Source: Cinclus cinclus (taxonomy: Eukaryota > Chordata > Aves > Passeriformes > Cinclidae). Taken from it: a stretch of 64,000 nucleotides of DNA. Position numbers and translations under genes: made by a program. The stretch spans positions 17,359,662 through 17,423,661 of the forward strand of contig NC_085050.1 in assembly GCF_963662255.1 (NCBI RefSeq), in the 5' to 3' direction. The notes below the pieces were generated by a model. That model was not told the DNA's origin. It searched no databases and saw only the letters and a program-made list of their open reading frames with translations. This document shows, one piece after another, positions 11,106-22,243 of this stretch (positions are counted from its first letter, which is position 1; each line of letters opens with the position of its first letter).

Positions 11106-14100
11106 GTACTCCTTTCACAAGCACCAGGAGACTGACAAAAGCACCAGCACCACTGTGAGGCACTCTCTGGATGGCAAGGGCAGGAGCTACTCCACAACAG
11201 CACAAAGGTCTGATGCAGTGTTCAAGTGTTCAGGGGTACCACACTTCAGGTAGGCACACACTCTCACTTAGTTTATCACTCATTTCCTCAGTATTTTTGA
11301 TTGTTAATTGGAAGCTATGTGGTCACAGTTGTTGGCCAGAGGTTCCTGTAATTTTGGGTGGCTACTTCCATAAAGTTGTGGTTTTAAATGAAGAACCTCT
11401 ACTCATTGCCTTCTACAAGTTGTTCTCTTTTTAAAAATTCTGCAGTAACAATAGTTAAACCCCACTACTACATATACTTACTTAATAAAAGCACAAATTC
11501 ATATCTGAAAATGTGATGTATGTAACTTTCAAATTGGCATAGACCTCTTAGACTGTATGTCACATTACAATTGTAGCAGCCATTACCTTCTAGCCATTGC
11601 AAAAGAAAAAAAACTAAGCAAGTGTGAAAATGAGAGATGAAATCCTGGTGCATTCCTACAATGGAATGCACGGATCAGTAAGCTACTCTTGGGGCAAGAC
11701 AGGCAGGAAAATCAGACACAGCACTAAGCTAGTCAGCATCATACACAATATTTGATTACCAACTGTTAAACAAAAGTTGAGAGTTTCATAAACAATATAA
11801 AACAAAGATTAGAAGCTGAGCCAAGGCACCCTATGATCCAGCACCTTTTCTAAGGCTGGGACACTAACAAAAACCTTTGTTGATTTTCTTCAACTCTAAT
11901 TTTAATTCATCATCATCATTCAGAGTGGAAAAGGAAGGATCATTCTCTTCCTTGATGTTCATGTTTGCTTTTATTTCTTAATGTTTTTAGACTTCTCCAG
12001 CATTGCTGAACTGGCAGAGGGATTTGCATCAGAACAAATCTCGCCTAGCTTTTTAACCCAATAATGTTCAGAGATTATTTCTTTCCCATTTAAGTGCATA
12101 TTTACCCAGAGCAAGTTAACACTGCAAAACCAGAAATCTTTCAAATAGGCTCTTCTGATTTAAAATAAACAGGGACCTTCCCTCTCCCTCCCCCATTCAC
12201 CTCAGTGGGAGTTTCTGAATGAATAATTAAAGACAAAGTTATCTTCAGAGGTTGAAGAATTAAGTCTGCTTTTGAAGCAATGAGATAATGGGTACCCAAG
12301 AAGGCAAAGAACAAAGTTGCTTTCAGCATGATCCCAGTCACTTAGGGGGTAAGTCTCAGAGACACAGAAGCTCTCTCAACCAAAGCCAGCCCCAGTATCC
12401 AAAATCCCAGCAAAACACAGATGACAGAGCAGAATACAGAAAAGCAAGAATACTTACATTATAGGATTTATTTTAATCCACATCATAAAACTAGGTCAGA
12501 TGAGTATCTGAGCAGGTAAGAATGAAATGAAGAACAATAAGTGCAACAAATAAGAAAGAAGGGGAAGTTAAAGTGAAAGAACAAGGCAAAGAAAATAGGG
12601 CTAAGCAGGCCTGTACTAGGCCTAAGCAGCAAGACACGTGCACATTGCTGCTGGAAGTTTAATATGCAGTACTACATGTGTGAGCCCAAAACTCAAGGAA
12701 GGTGTCCCATAAGGGAGTAGGGGTGACATTTGTGTGACAGATCTATTGTATTTTTTTTTCCATGTTCACAGTAATAATACTTTGATGCCATCTATACTAG
12801 TTTCAGACCAGGAATACTGTCTTTCCTGACACTATTCCAAGTAATTAATGGATTGTGTTTTGCCCAGCAAGCCGAGGTGATGTAGAGTAGTGTAATTTCC
12901 TATTTGCTGAGCCAAGGTTGGAGCACAGAAGTTCTGCAAGGTAAATCAGTTGTGGAATCATCCTGCCTGTGCCCATGAAAGATATGTATTTTATGAGAAC
13001 TCCAGACTTCATTTATTTTCACACATTATTATATTTTTCCTAAAATTTCAAGGTCTAGGAAAGTTTTTCCAAAATGGAGGGAGAAGAGAGTGGGCAAACA
13101 TTCATGAGAAAGGGAAAAAAAAAGTTATTTACAGCGAAGCTGAACTCCGTCAGATAAGTGACTATTCTAATAAATGTTTGACTTTTCTCACCCACTTTCT
13201 GGAGAGAGATTCAGGCTTAAGAAATAAAGTCTCTAAATTAAGGAGCTTAATAATTTCTGAATTTAAGATGACTTGGTGGCTTGTGGGAGTGCTTAAGGTT
13301 TATGCTAGAAATTCCCTTGCATCCCAGGGATCAAGAGTAGAAGCTGATAAGATAACTCGAGGCACGGGAGCAGCATGTTTCACTCCACTGGCTCTGCCTT
13401 CAGAGAACATTAGTAGCTGGCATGAGGATGAGTCTAGCTCTCTCTGAAAATCATAAAAGGAAGCAGACAGCTACACTATACTGCCTCTAGTTACTACCAC
13501 ACACTTCCCCTAGGCACAGAAACATATTTCCATTGCTCCAGCAGCTGTTTTCCAGTTTTATCATAATGGTAGACTTATTGGCAGACAAAGGAACAGGAAA
13601 AAAAAAATCTTTGTCCTAAATAGTATCGATCATCAAATAGCAACATACCTGAGATGGAATCATAGACGCCACACTGAGAACTGGAAAAGCCCTGAAGGCT
13701 TTCTACAAGGGGATATTTGATCTCCCTGGCCTTCTATGCTCATTCCTGACAAGCAGTGACAAGTGACCAGGAGGCAGTAATTGGCTTCAAGGCAGTTTCA
13801 CTGTGACTGAGTGAGGATGTGAGATCGTATTTTTGCTGTGCAAACCCAACCTAAGGAGCAGCCCAATTGAAAAGACATTTTCTGAAGCCAAAATTCACCT
13901 GTTCTATGACAATATCTGTGTATGATACTCTAATAATATAACTACATTGATTTTATTATTCTTTTCATCAATTTTAACCCCTAAATCCTTTCTAAAAGGG
14001 CAAATAAACAAGAAAGTGCCACACCCTCATCTGCTCTGTTTTAGGATTTTTTCTGAAGATAGGCAGAAGAAGAGGGACAGGAGATTTCAAAGGCTTCTTG

Positions 14101-16987
14101 CACCTGTTAGACCACCCTGCACTGCCCCTGTGAAGCTGCTTCTCACACAGCCTCCCTGCTCACATGTGGAAGCAATATCCTAAGTGCAACACAGCAATGT
14201 GTATTATACAGCTCAGTTACTTAGATACTGCATTTAACTAGAGACACTTATTCCCATCAATTAATGGTTAACCAGTGTGACTGAACACTGGAAAATGCTC
14301 CCTGTGAACATTTGTTACAGTTCCTAGTGAAATTTGCCTGCAATCACATTCCTTCTGCCTACACTTCTCACAAATGAGCTATTCATTAGTTCTATGCTAG
14401 GCCAGGAATAAGTACTGAAAGTGGAACTACTCAAAACAATTTCCAGTTCAACATTTAAAAAAAGAAAAGGGAAGGGTGGGTGGAAATTTAGTCTGTGTTC
14501 TCAGATATGAAAAGAAAAGGAGTGAGAAATAAAAATTGAAAGTGATTTTGAGATTTATAACTATGGCTATGGCAAGTTTTTAAATGGCAGACACTGTGAG
14601 CAAGTAGAATTGTCTTTTGTGCTCCACTGAAGTAGGGGCATCATTGCAGGTATTCAACAAACTGGCCCCAAAGGGTGTCTGAGGCCATCCAGAATGTTAC
14701 AGGTTCAAAGCAAAAGCTTGAAGTTCTAAAGTGAACCACAGGCATGTCGAAAAGAAAGTACAGAAGTTATGTTCCCTATTGTCTTCCATCCTCTTCTGCC
14801 TTCAGACTGTTAGTGTTTCAGGACATAACTCTATATATGCATATTTTCATATGCAGCAAAAATTACAGTGTGGATGGAAATAGTTAATCAAAATGGTTGA
14901 ACAAGTACACATACAAGCATATCTTTATCTTCAAATTACTCATAAAATGTCTGGCAAGGAGCTCCAAGTTCCTTTCAGAAGGGTTTGTAACCAAAATTTA
15001 TCTTAAGAGCTGGGAATAATGTGTCAAGAAGAAGAGATGTAGGAGCATGGCAGCAGCTCAAGGGTTAAGGCAGCTGCAAAAAAACATCCAGGAAGAAGGT
15101 AACACAGCAAACACCTACTCAGCAGAGTGTTTAATGCCAAAGATCAAGTTATAGCATGTAGCTGGTAATATTGCTGAGGTCAAAAAGCTGCAAACTCTTT
15201 TATGATGGTTATCTCTATCTTTCAGCTTCCTATATTTTGACTTTACACTCCATTTTTCTTTCACAAGGCCTCATGGTAAGTGCCTAGTTGATGGCTATTC
15301 TGCTTAGCCTTTAAGAAATAAGGGTAAGCCTCAGCCAGCATTTCTGTGGTTTTTGTTTCCTATGTCAGCAAATAACTCTGAGTAACAAATGCATTCCGGA
15401 AAATCAGGGTCCATTCATGGACAATTTGCAAACATATGAAGACTCAAAAATTCAATTAATAGCTGAACTTGTTATGAATTATTATCTCTGCCTCTTCTGT
15501 TTACTGCTCAGCAACTGTGTGTGGCCAGTTTGGCCAACACACACCCCCCAAAACATGAGACACATCACTTCTGACCTTGTTCTTCCCATGACCTTATAGC
15601 ACTGGCTTGCAGAAAGAATCTGTGTATACAAATATCCTGGCGTAACTTCAAGAGCAGTTCAGTAAGTAGTTCACAACTGCTGACCATCTGGCTGTTAGAT
15701 TTAAGAGGGATCTACTAATGTTAGAGACAGAACAGTGCCAAGCTGCAGCAGAAACTGCATGACCAAAGTGCATGCAGGCCGCCCTTAAAGCCCTGACAGA
15801 AATCACTGCAATTGTTTCATCCACCCGTTTACTCAAGTAATGTCACATTGTTGCTCTTGCCATCACATCCAGGAGCTCTTCACGGGAAGGAGCTCCATTA
15901 TTTGATAGCACAATAATAGGCAACGTCTAACAGCTTTAAATCTGGGTTTGTGTCTCCATGATATACCAGAAAAGACAAATTCTTATGCATTCTCTTGCTC
16001 CTTTCTTCCCTTTGAGATGATCAAAAGCAATGGAATAGATAGACATAGGTGCTGTTAACACAGTGACAAGCCTCAGGTTGAGGCAACATAAATTAAATGG
16101 AGCTCTGCATTGTAGGATGGTTTTACTGTGCCCTTGCTCATCTTAAAGCCTGTTAGAATAAGTTTGTGTCATGCATAAGTTTTACTGCATTGACAAAATA
16201 TACAATAAGCAAAGAACAAAGACCGGGGAGGGGAGATTCATGAATATAAACAGTTTATGGGTCGATTTATGTATCATGGAAGCTGATGTACAGAATCTAT
16301 ACTCAGACATCTCTCCACACTTCTACTTTGTTGGTGTCACAAGAGAAATGATCCTGAGGGATTTGCCAGTATCACCATGCGTGTCAGTTTATGGAGGTTT
16401 TTTCCTTTACTGGAAGCCGCAAGAAGTAAAAGCTGTGAGGAGGATAAAAAAAATTTATTGTATTGACATTGCTGCCAATTTTGCAAAACACTAAGTAGTA
16501 ATTTTTGAAACAGTAAGATTTAATAATAAATTTTGCAATTTTTGTTAAAGAGTATTTGGAAAACTGTCCAAACACAAATTGTCTTATAGATACATTTATA
16601 TGTATTTAGAATGTCTATTGAGTCTCAGAGAAAAGATTAAATTAATTTTCTAAATATTTTCTCTTTTTTTATTACAGAGCTGATTGGTCCAACTTAAAAT
16701 ATTGCCTCTAGGTGTTTTTTGCTCATATGCATGCTTCCAAAGAGCAGAACAGTCTATGAAATTTAGGAAGTTGATCTGAACTGAAGACAGTATAAAAACC
16801 TTTTGAGGTTTGCCCATCACTGCTTACAGTGCTGTTTTGAAAAATAACCTTAAGGCTATTTAATTAATCGTTCATTCTCCTAGTCTCCCAGCCCAGGTAG
16901 ATTAATACCTGTGCTGCCCATGGATCAATGAGTTCTAGAGCTTCCTACAGATTAGTATATCTGTAGTTTAAAGTCATTTTGCCTTAG

Positions 16988-17016
16988 AAGGAAAGAAAGA
17001 AGCAAAGAAAGAAAGA
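16988..17016. repeat. GAAA-type short tandem repeat
   Basis: An imperfect purine tract of GAAA and GGAAA words. It is short and interrupted, and typical of decayed microsatellite. Confidence 0.7.
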
Positions 17017-17229
17017 ACATATTCCTGTGAGGGACCTTTCAGGGGTCAATCCATAAGCAAAGGAAAACTTGCCATTCTCAGCAAGGAAACAATGTATTTT
17101 TGACTGCTACAGTGATTAATAACATTCTATAGCTACAGCCTATTTAGGGGGCTCCATCAATCCATGTAGGCCAAAAGCTGACCCACTTTAAATTCTTAAA
17201 ATGCAATGACAATTGCCCTCAATGTGTTG

Positions 17230-17252
17230 GTTTTGTTTGTTTGTTTGTTTTT
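17230..17252. repeat. (GTTT)n microsatellite
   Basis: About five near-perfect copies of GTTT followed by a T run and AT-rich sequence. Confidence 0.85.
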
Positions 17253-19106
17253 AAATTATAGTAGTAAGTGGAAGCTATAGAATTGCCACCAACAATTTCC
17301 TTCATCAAGAAAACAATATCACTGTTCAGAGCATTCAGAAATAGTGGCAGAAATCCTAGAGCTCTAGGGGAAGCAGCTCAGAAATCTCCAAATTTCAGGG
17401 CGGATAGGGACCCCAAAGTATCATACTTTAAAAGAAGTATTTTTTATGCATAGAATAATACAGAAGGAAGACTTTTTTATCCCCCCAATATTAATTTCAA
17501 AATCCCCAAAAAGGTTCTGCCTGTCTTCTGGCTTCCGGGTTCATAATCAGATTAAAAAAACCACAAAGTTTTGTCTGCCTGTTTCTGAGTAGCAGAGGTG
17601 GTAATGTCTTTTTTCTGGAACTGATGAAATAAATTCAATATCTATAATTATTTAGGAGCTCAGAGATTACATTTTAGGTTGACAGTTAAACTCAGCCCTC
17701 AGCCTTGAGCCTTCCCTCTTCCATATTAGCTGTAGATGAGTATTTGCTGGTCTTCCTGGGTCATGACTCTGAAAAGGACCAAATCCTTGGAGGTGATGTT
17801 TAGCCAGTAGCCTAGAGAGTGCTTGATCATCACAGATCAGACCCTTGAACTCTCGTGCAGCAAAGTACACATACAGCTTCTCAGCTGGTGAGTAATCTTG
17901 CTGATATTAGTAGAACTACTCAGATATGCAAAGTCACATTGGGATTTTAGTGGGTAGGGGAACCTTTGAATAAATAAATTCATAAATCCTCAAAGCACAA
18001 GAAGACTGAAAAAATATTTTTTAAAAAATCATCAAAATCTTCAGTCAAAATAGATAAGAATCTGATTTTTTGTATCTAGTGAAAAAGTGCATTTTATTGA
18101 AGACAAGGACTGAATTATTAATAAACGGCCAATAGCCAAACATAAGATAGAGTGTATGCTAATTTCCGAGTTCAGATAGGCATTTATGATCCTAAATTTA
18201 GCCTCAAATTAAAAAAAGTACCTTGGCCAAGCTGTTTAAAAACACATCAAACCATTTAAGGGTGAAACAGAAAAAAATAGGGTCTTCAGTCTCAGAAAAC
18301 CAGGCAGCAAAAGAGCAAGCGAGCAACACCTCCACCCTCAGCATAGCATGGATAGCATGCAGTAGGAACTGTGAATCACCCACCCCACCTGATGGGATGG
18401 CTAAAAAGTAAAGCTAGCAGGGCTGATGACAAAACAAAATCCTTGATATAATGTGGAACAGATGGGTAATGAGACAAATTCTTGGGATCCAAAATCAGGC
18501 CAAAATATTCTGCCATGAAGAAAGATGTGAACTAATGGGTGGGGAAGTGCAGCCCAGTTCTGCAGCCTGTGTGGGCATCTGGGCTGTCCCTCTTGTTGTC
18601 AGGCTGGGACTGAAGGAGGGCAGCAAGGAAGAGCTACTTGTTTCTGTGCTCCAGCAGGCATCGGTCTGGTCCCTTTGATTCATGAGTGTCTCCGATTTGT
18701 CTTTTCCTCCCCCTTGGGAACAAAGACTTCATGCTTCCTTTGCTCTCTTTTTCATATGAAACTCATGTGGTGCTGTAGGACTCTGTCTTCAAAGGATTTG
18801 GAGCAGTTTACAGCATCTATATATCAGGCCCATAGCACTTTGAAAATTGGGGAGCTTAGGCTTACATGACTTTAATGTTCCCCCTAGATATGGCCCTACA
18901 CTGGCAAAATGCACTGAGGCTGACATCACCTGCCTATAGTGCATAATGAAATTCACACTTGAATGGCAAGTACTTAAAGTGCTTTTTTTGTAGTATGTCA
19001 CCAGTGATTTTCTCACTCTAGTTATTACTTATTTCTAAAACCTTCATTACAGAAGCAGTTAAAAATAACTTTCTCCTTTTAAAATGTTGATTTGTTTTTC
19101 TTGCAG

Positions 19107-19129
19107 AGAATGTGTTGTGAAATGTCAAG
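19107..19129 (+). CDS. Candidate microexon A (23 nt), unknown gene
   Basis: I do not recognise the gene. A good acceptor (pyrimidine-rich TTTGTTTTTCTTGCAG) precedes 23 nt, followed at once by a strong donor (GTAAGC). In one phase (first base completing a codon, last base opening the next) it reads ECVVKCQ plus a split glycine codon. It joins in that phase to the candidate at 20373-20393, which in turn joins to 21473. A second phase is open in this exon, but it hits a stop where the second and third candidates join. Acceptor-donor pairs this close can arise by chance in AT-rich DNA, so this stays tentative. Brain RNA reads across the junctions would decide. Confidence 0.25.
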
Positions 19130-19552
19130 GTAAGCATTAGTTAAAGGGCTACTACACCATGCCAGCAGGAGCAATTTGCTTCTTATGCATATATTCCTGA
19201 ATATTATTTTGTTCCCTTTCTTGTTGTGAATGGGAACCACTTCCTTACAGCAGCTGAGGGCTTTCCTCCCCCCTCTCCTGCCCTTTCTTCACCAGCTCAA
19301 CAGCAGGGGCACACTGAGGGCATGGGCAGTCAAGGCACTTATAGCAGATCTGTACGTTAAGATACAGTTACCCTGAATAAACAGTCAGCAGGCATCATTT
19401 TGGTCTGAAAATTCAACATTTTCTGTGGGTTAAAACTATATTAAGTCATTTAATTGTTTTGTGATTACCAGAACACTTACCTTGTGAGGATATTAATTAT
19501 CTGAGCATAAAAACGACCAGGTTTTTCAGTAAGGAGAGACCCATCCTTTCCA

Positions 19553-19571
19553 TTTTTTTTTTTTTTTTTTT
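19553..19571. repeat. Poly-T run (19 T)
   Basis: Nineteen consecutive T residues follow CCA and precede TAGTTATTC. It could be the tail of an old reverse-strand retroposed copy, but the bases to its left show no recognisable element, so I call it simple sequence. Confidence 0.9.
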
Positions 19572-20296
19572 AGTTATTCAAGTTTATTTTACTCATTCCA
19601 GCTAAATAGATCTTGCCTGGGAAAGAGGCAAAAAATGGGTCTAAATGCAAATTAACATAACTGTTTAAATATCACAGACCATTTTCTCTGAGCCCAGTTA
19701 CAATAACTAGTAATTATAAAAATTGCTTGCCTTGGGCTTCTTGCTAAGCCAATGCTAAACTTGTCCTTTTATTAGATCTGTCAGACTGAGTTAATTATCT
19801 TTATGATAATAGATGTGCCTTACCTCAAACAAAACAAATACCCTTATAATTAGCTTTTTAGTTAGAATTTTAATTTATTTATAAAGACTGTTTGTTTTGT
19901 TTCTTTTTTTGCTTCTACAAAGAACTTTTGAGCTTTAACAGGTTACTAGTCAGCTTAGTAATATTTAAGAAAAAAAAGTGGTTAATATTGTTCCCACCTA
20001 ACCACTGTGAAATCTGTTGCGTTATGGGAACATGCACGTGTGCATTTGTGGAGAATACAAGGGAGAGGGAGAGAGGAAGAAATAAGGCATGTTCTTTTAT
20101 TCCAGAAAGTTTACTCTGAGCTGATTTTCGAAACAGCGCATTAACCAAATTTAATAGTGAGGCATGCTAGCAAACACTAATCCTGGCTGCATGTTTTCTT
20201 TTGAATCCTTTTTCTGAAGTCAGAGATGAACTTTCGTTAGACTGCTGAAAATAGAAAGCACAGTCTGGTTTAATATATCTCTGTCTCCACAAAATC

Positions 20297-20372
20297 CCTT
20301 TCAATCTCTCTCTTTCTCTCTTCTTTTTTTCCTTCTTATCTTCCTCATATATTCTCTGAACTGATCCTGCAG
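20297..20372 (+). promoter_or_regulatory. Long pyrimidine tract and acceptor upstream of candidate microexon B
   Basis: About 75 bases rich in C and T, including a CT-repeat core and a run of seven T, lead to CCTGCAG. This layout, with a long pyrimidine tract and a TGC just before the AG, is what is known for neuronal microexons repressed by PTBP1 and activated by SRRM4. A TGCATG word, the RBFOX binding motif, lies about 185 bases upstream, near 20189. The regulation is inferred from motifs only. Confidence 0.3.
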
Positions 20373-20393
20373 GCCCTCCAAGCAGAGCTCCTG
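20373..20393 (+). CDS. Candidate microexon B (21 nt), unknown gene
   Basis: Twenty-one bases lie between CCTGCAG and a strong donor, GTAAGA. The length is a multiple of three, so inclusion would add seven residues without shifting the frame. In the phase set by candidate A it reads roughly GPPSRAP, with the last base beginning an aspartate codon completed by candidate C. The very strong pyrimidine tract upstream is the best single argument for a real exon. The coding identity is unknown. It could still be a chance splice-site pair. Confidence 0.3.
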
Positions 20394-20830
20394 GTAAGAA
20401 TTGAGGGCTTGCAGAATGGTGTCTCTACTTTATTCAGCATTTCAGATGTATTTATTCCACTAAATAAAAAAAAGATTCAAAAAGGTATGCCTTGTGCATC
20501 AGGGCTATCTATTATTTTCAAAAAGAAAAAGAAAATGTTTCTAATTTGGGATTGGTGGAAAATGCAATCTACAGATTAATGAATTAAAGAACATGGTTAG
20601 GAAACAAATGCCTAGTGTATTATTTTAGTTCTGGCACACTGATAGGATCCAGATTAGATTTGTCAGATGAAGCCTGTTTAAATCAGAGTCATAGTGTAAC
20701 TTCTCTTGATCTGATTGTCCCCATGGGACTAAGGCAGTCCTGTTTGACAATATTGTCAAGGTCTCAGGTCATTAATATTTCTGTCAGAATTTGAGATCCA
20801 AGGATTAGCTGAGGTTAACTAATACTTTTT

Positions 20831-20872
20831 TATCATCTTATTCCCTCTCTATCGTATCTTGTTCCCTCTCTA
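20831..20872. repeat. 21-bp imperfect tandem duplication
   Basis: Two adjacent copies share TTCCCTCTCTA at a 21-bp spacing (20841 and 20862). This is a small local duplication with several differences between copies. Confidence 0.75.
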
Positions 20873-21472
20873 CTGAAGTAGTGGAAAAGGCTTGATATGC
20901 AACAAATGTAAGGGGAATGTGGATAAAAATGTGGTGGCAATTACTGTAGGAGGAGACATAACCAATATTTACTAGTTTTTCAATTAATAAAGTAATTTGA
21001 AAAGTAAACAGCTTTGCAACCAAATGAACACAAATGCAGCTGTTTGGTAATGAAAAAAAACCAACCCATTACTATGCACCTTGTGTAAGCATGCAAAAGG
21101 AAAAAAGGAGCCACTTGAAATTAACAGACATATATCTTTCATTTCTGTACATTCTATTTACTATATCATTTCTTTATAACTAAACTTATAATCTCCTCCG
21201 AATTACATGAAATACTACTGAACAATTAATATGTATTATTAAATAAAAATAATAGTGATAGCTAACGTTAAAGGCAACCCAATACCAATATATCTCTGTT
21301 TGCAATTAAAAAATCTTCATTTAGCCTTTGTGAGTTAAAGTTTTTTTTGCTGACAACAAATATTTCTGTGGCTAATAATTAAGACTGTTGTGACAGAAGG
21401 TTATATTTGCCTACCCTTGTGAAGTCTATTTGACTGTTCTAAATCACTATGTTTTTTCTGTATTTTTGATAG

Positions 21473-21528
21473 ATGGCAGGAAAAATGGGAAAAGGACGAA
21501 AAGGAGAGCAAGAGCGGGTGAAATATAA
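21473..21528 (+). CDS. Candidate exon C, strongly basic peptide, unknown gene
   Basis: The acceptor is TTTTTGATAG, with a pyrimidine-rich tract and a plausible branch point (CTAAATC) upstream. From the phase set by candidates A and B it reads DGRKNGKRTKRRARAG, then two more residues and a TAA at 21526-21528. It could therefore be a terminal exon ending in a basic tail. Alternatively it could splice out at a moderate donor, GTGAAA, after 21517, giving a 45-nt exon. The segment is purine-rich and contains two CpGs, unlike its neighbourhood, which fits exon sequence rich in splicing enhancers. Basic tails of this kind are common in secreted heparin-binding proteins and in nuclear proteins; I cannot choose between them. 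No family was recognised. Confidence 0.28.
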
Positions 21529-22173
21529 TCTCCCTCCAACAGACTCTCAGAAGTAGGGTCTTGTTCCCAGACATATTTGCTTGCAGTTCTATAAGTGGTG
21601 TTAAATCTACTATTTAGGAAGAGTTTATAGTTTTTGAGTCCTTCTGTAGTCTTTCACTAGGCCCCTTGCAATCTCCAGGGCTATGTGGTCACTTCTTTTT
21701 GTGGCCAAGGCGACAGGCAAGGAGACACCCACGTCAGTCTGTGCTGATTTCCCATGCTAGCTGACAGCCCCACGGGCAGGGTTTCTGCACACACAAAGTC
21801 CTAGTGATCCTCCTCAAAACCAAACATAATTTGTTTTTCAGGACTTGTACTGCAGCTAGAAAAAGGTATTAGAACTATAGACAACCTCTCCTCCCAACCC
21901 CCAATCATACCCAAAGGTGGCATTGTGTTCTTGCTGATGGTGAGGAAGGATTCTGATTCAGTATTTCTCCTAGAGTTCCAGAAAAGCCCTTTACTGGTGA
22001 AAAGCAAAAGCTGATCTCAGTTTCCTTCTTAGCAAGTGCAATGCCACACCAACATTAGTGAAAGTAAGTTGATACTTCTTCAGTCACCCCTCATTCCCAG
22101 CCCAGTTTGTGGTCCTTTGCACCAGACCTGATGCCTGTCTGATCCTTTACCAAGATGGTTCACAGAGCTGAAC

Positions 22174-22243
22174 TAGCAGTAGCCTATTTTCTGATTTAGT
22201 CTTATTTTCTGATTTTTAGCAGTAGCTTGTTTTTCCGATTTTC
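22174..22243. repeat. Local partial duplication
   Basis: The word AGCAGTAGC followed by a T-rich segment occurs at about 22174 and again at about 22218. Between them TATTTTCTGATTT is itself repeated (about 22184 and 22203). The copies are diverged. Confidence 0.65.

Larger units (their letters stand above)
11106..19106. other. Non-coding stretch after the first LTR
   Basis: No gene is supported. The longest frame, 12950-13447 (165 codons), has no recognisable domain, and its length is about what chance gives in AT-rich DNA of this size. A 9-bp stem inverted repeat lies at 11648-11671, a GAAA-rich tract at 16988-17016 and a GTTT tract at 17230-17252. The rest looks like unique sequence. Confidence 0.5.

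Noticed and set aside
19553..19571. Poly-T as the tail of a reverse-strand processed pseudogene
   Set aside because: No gene-like or repeat-like body is visible upstream of the run, and no target-site duplication was found.
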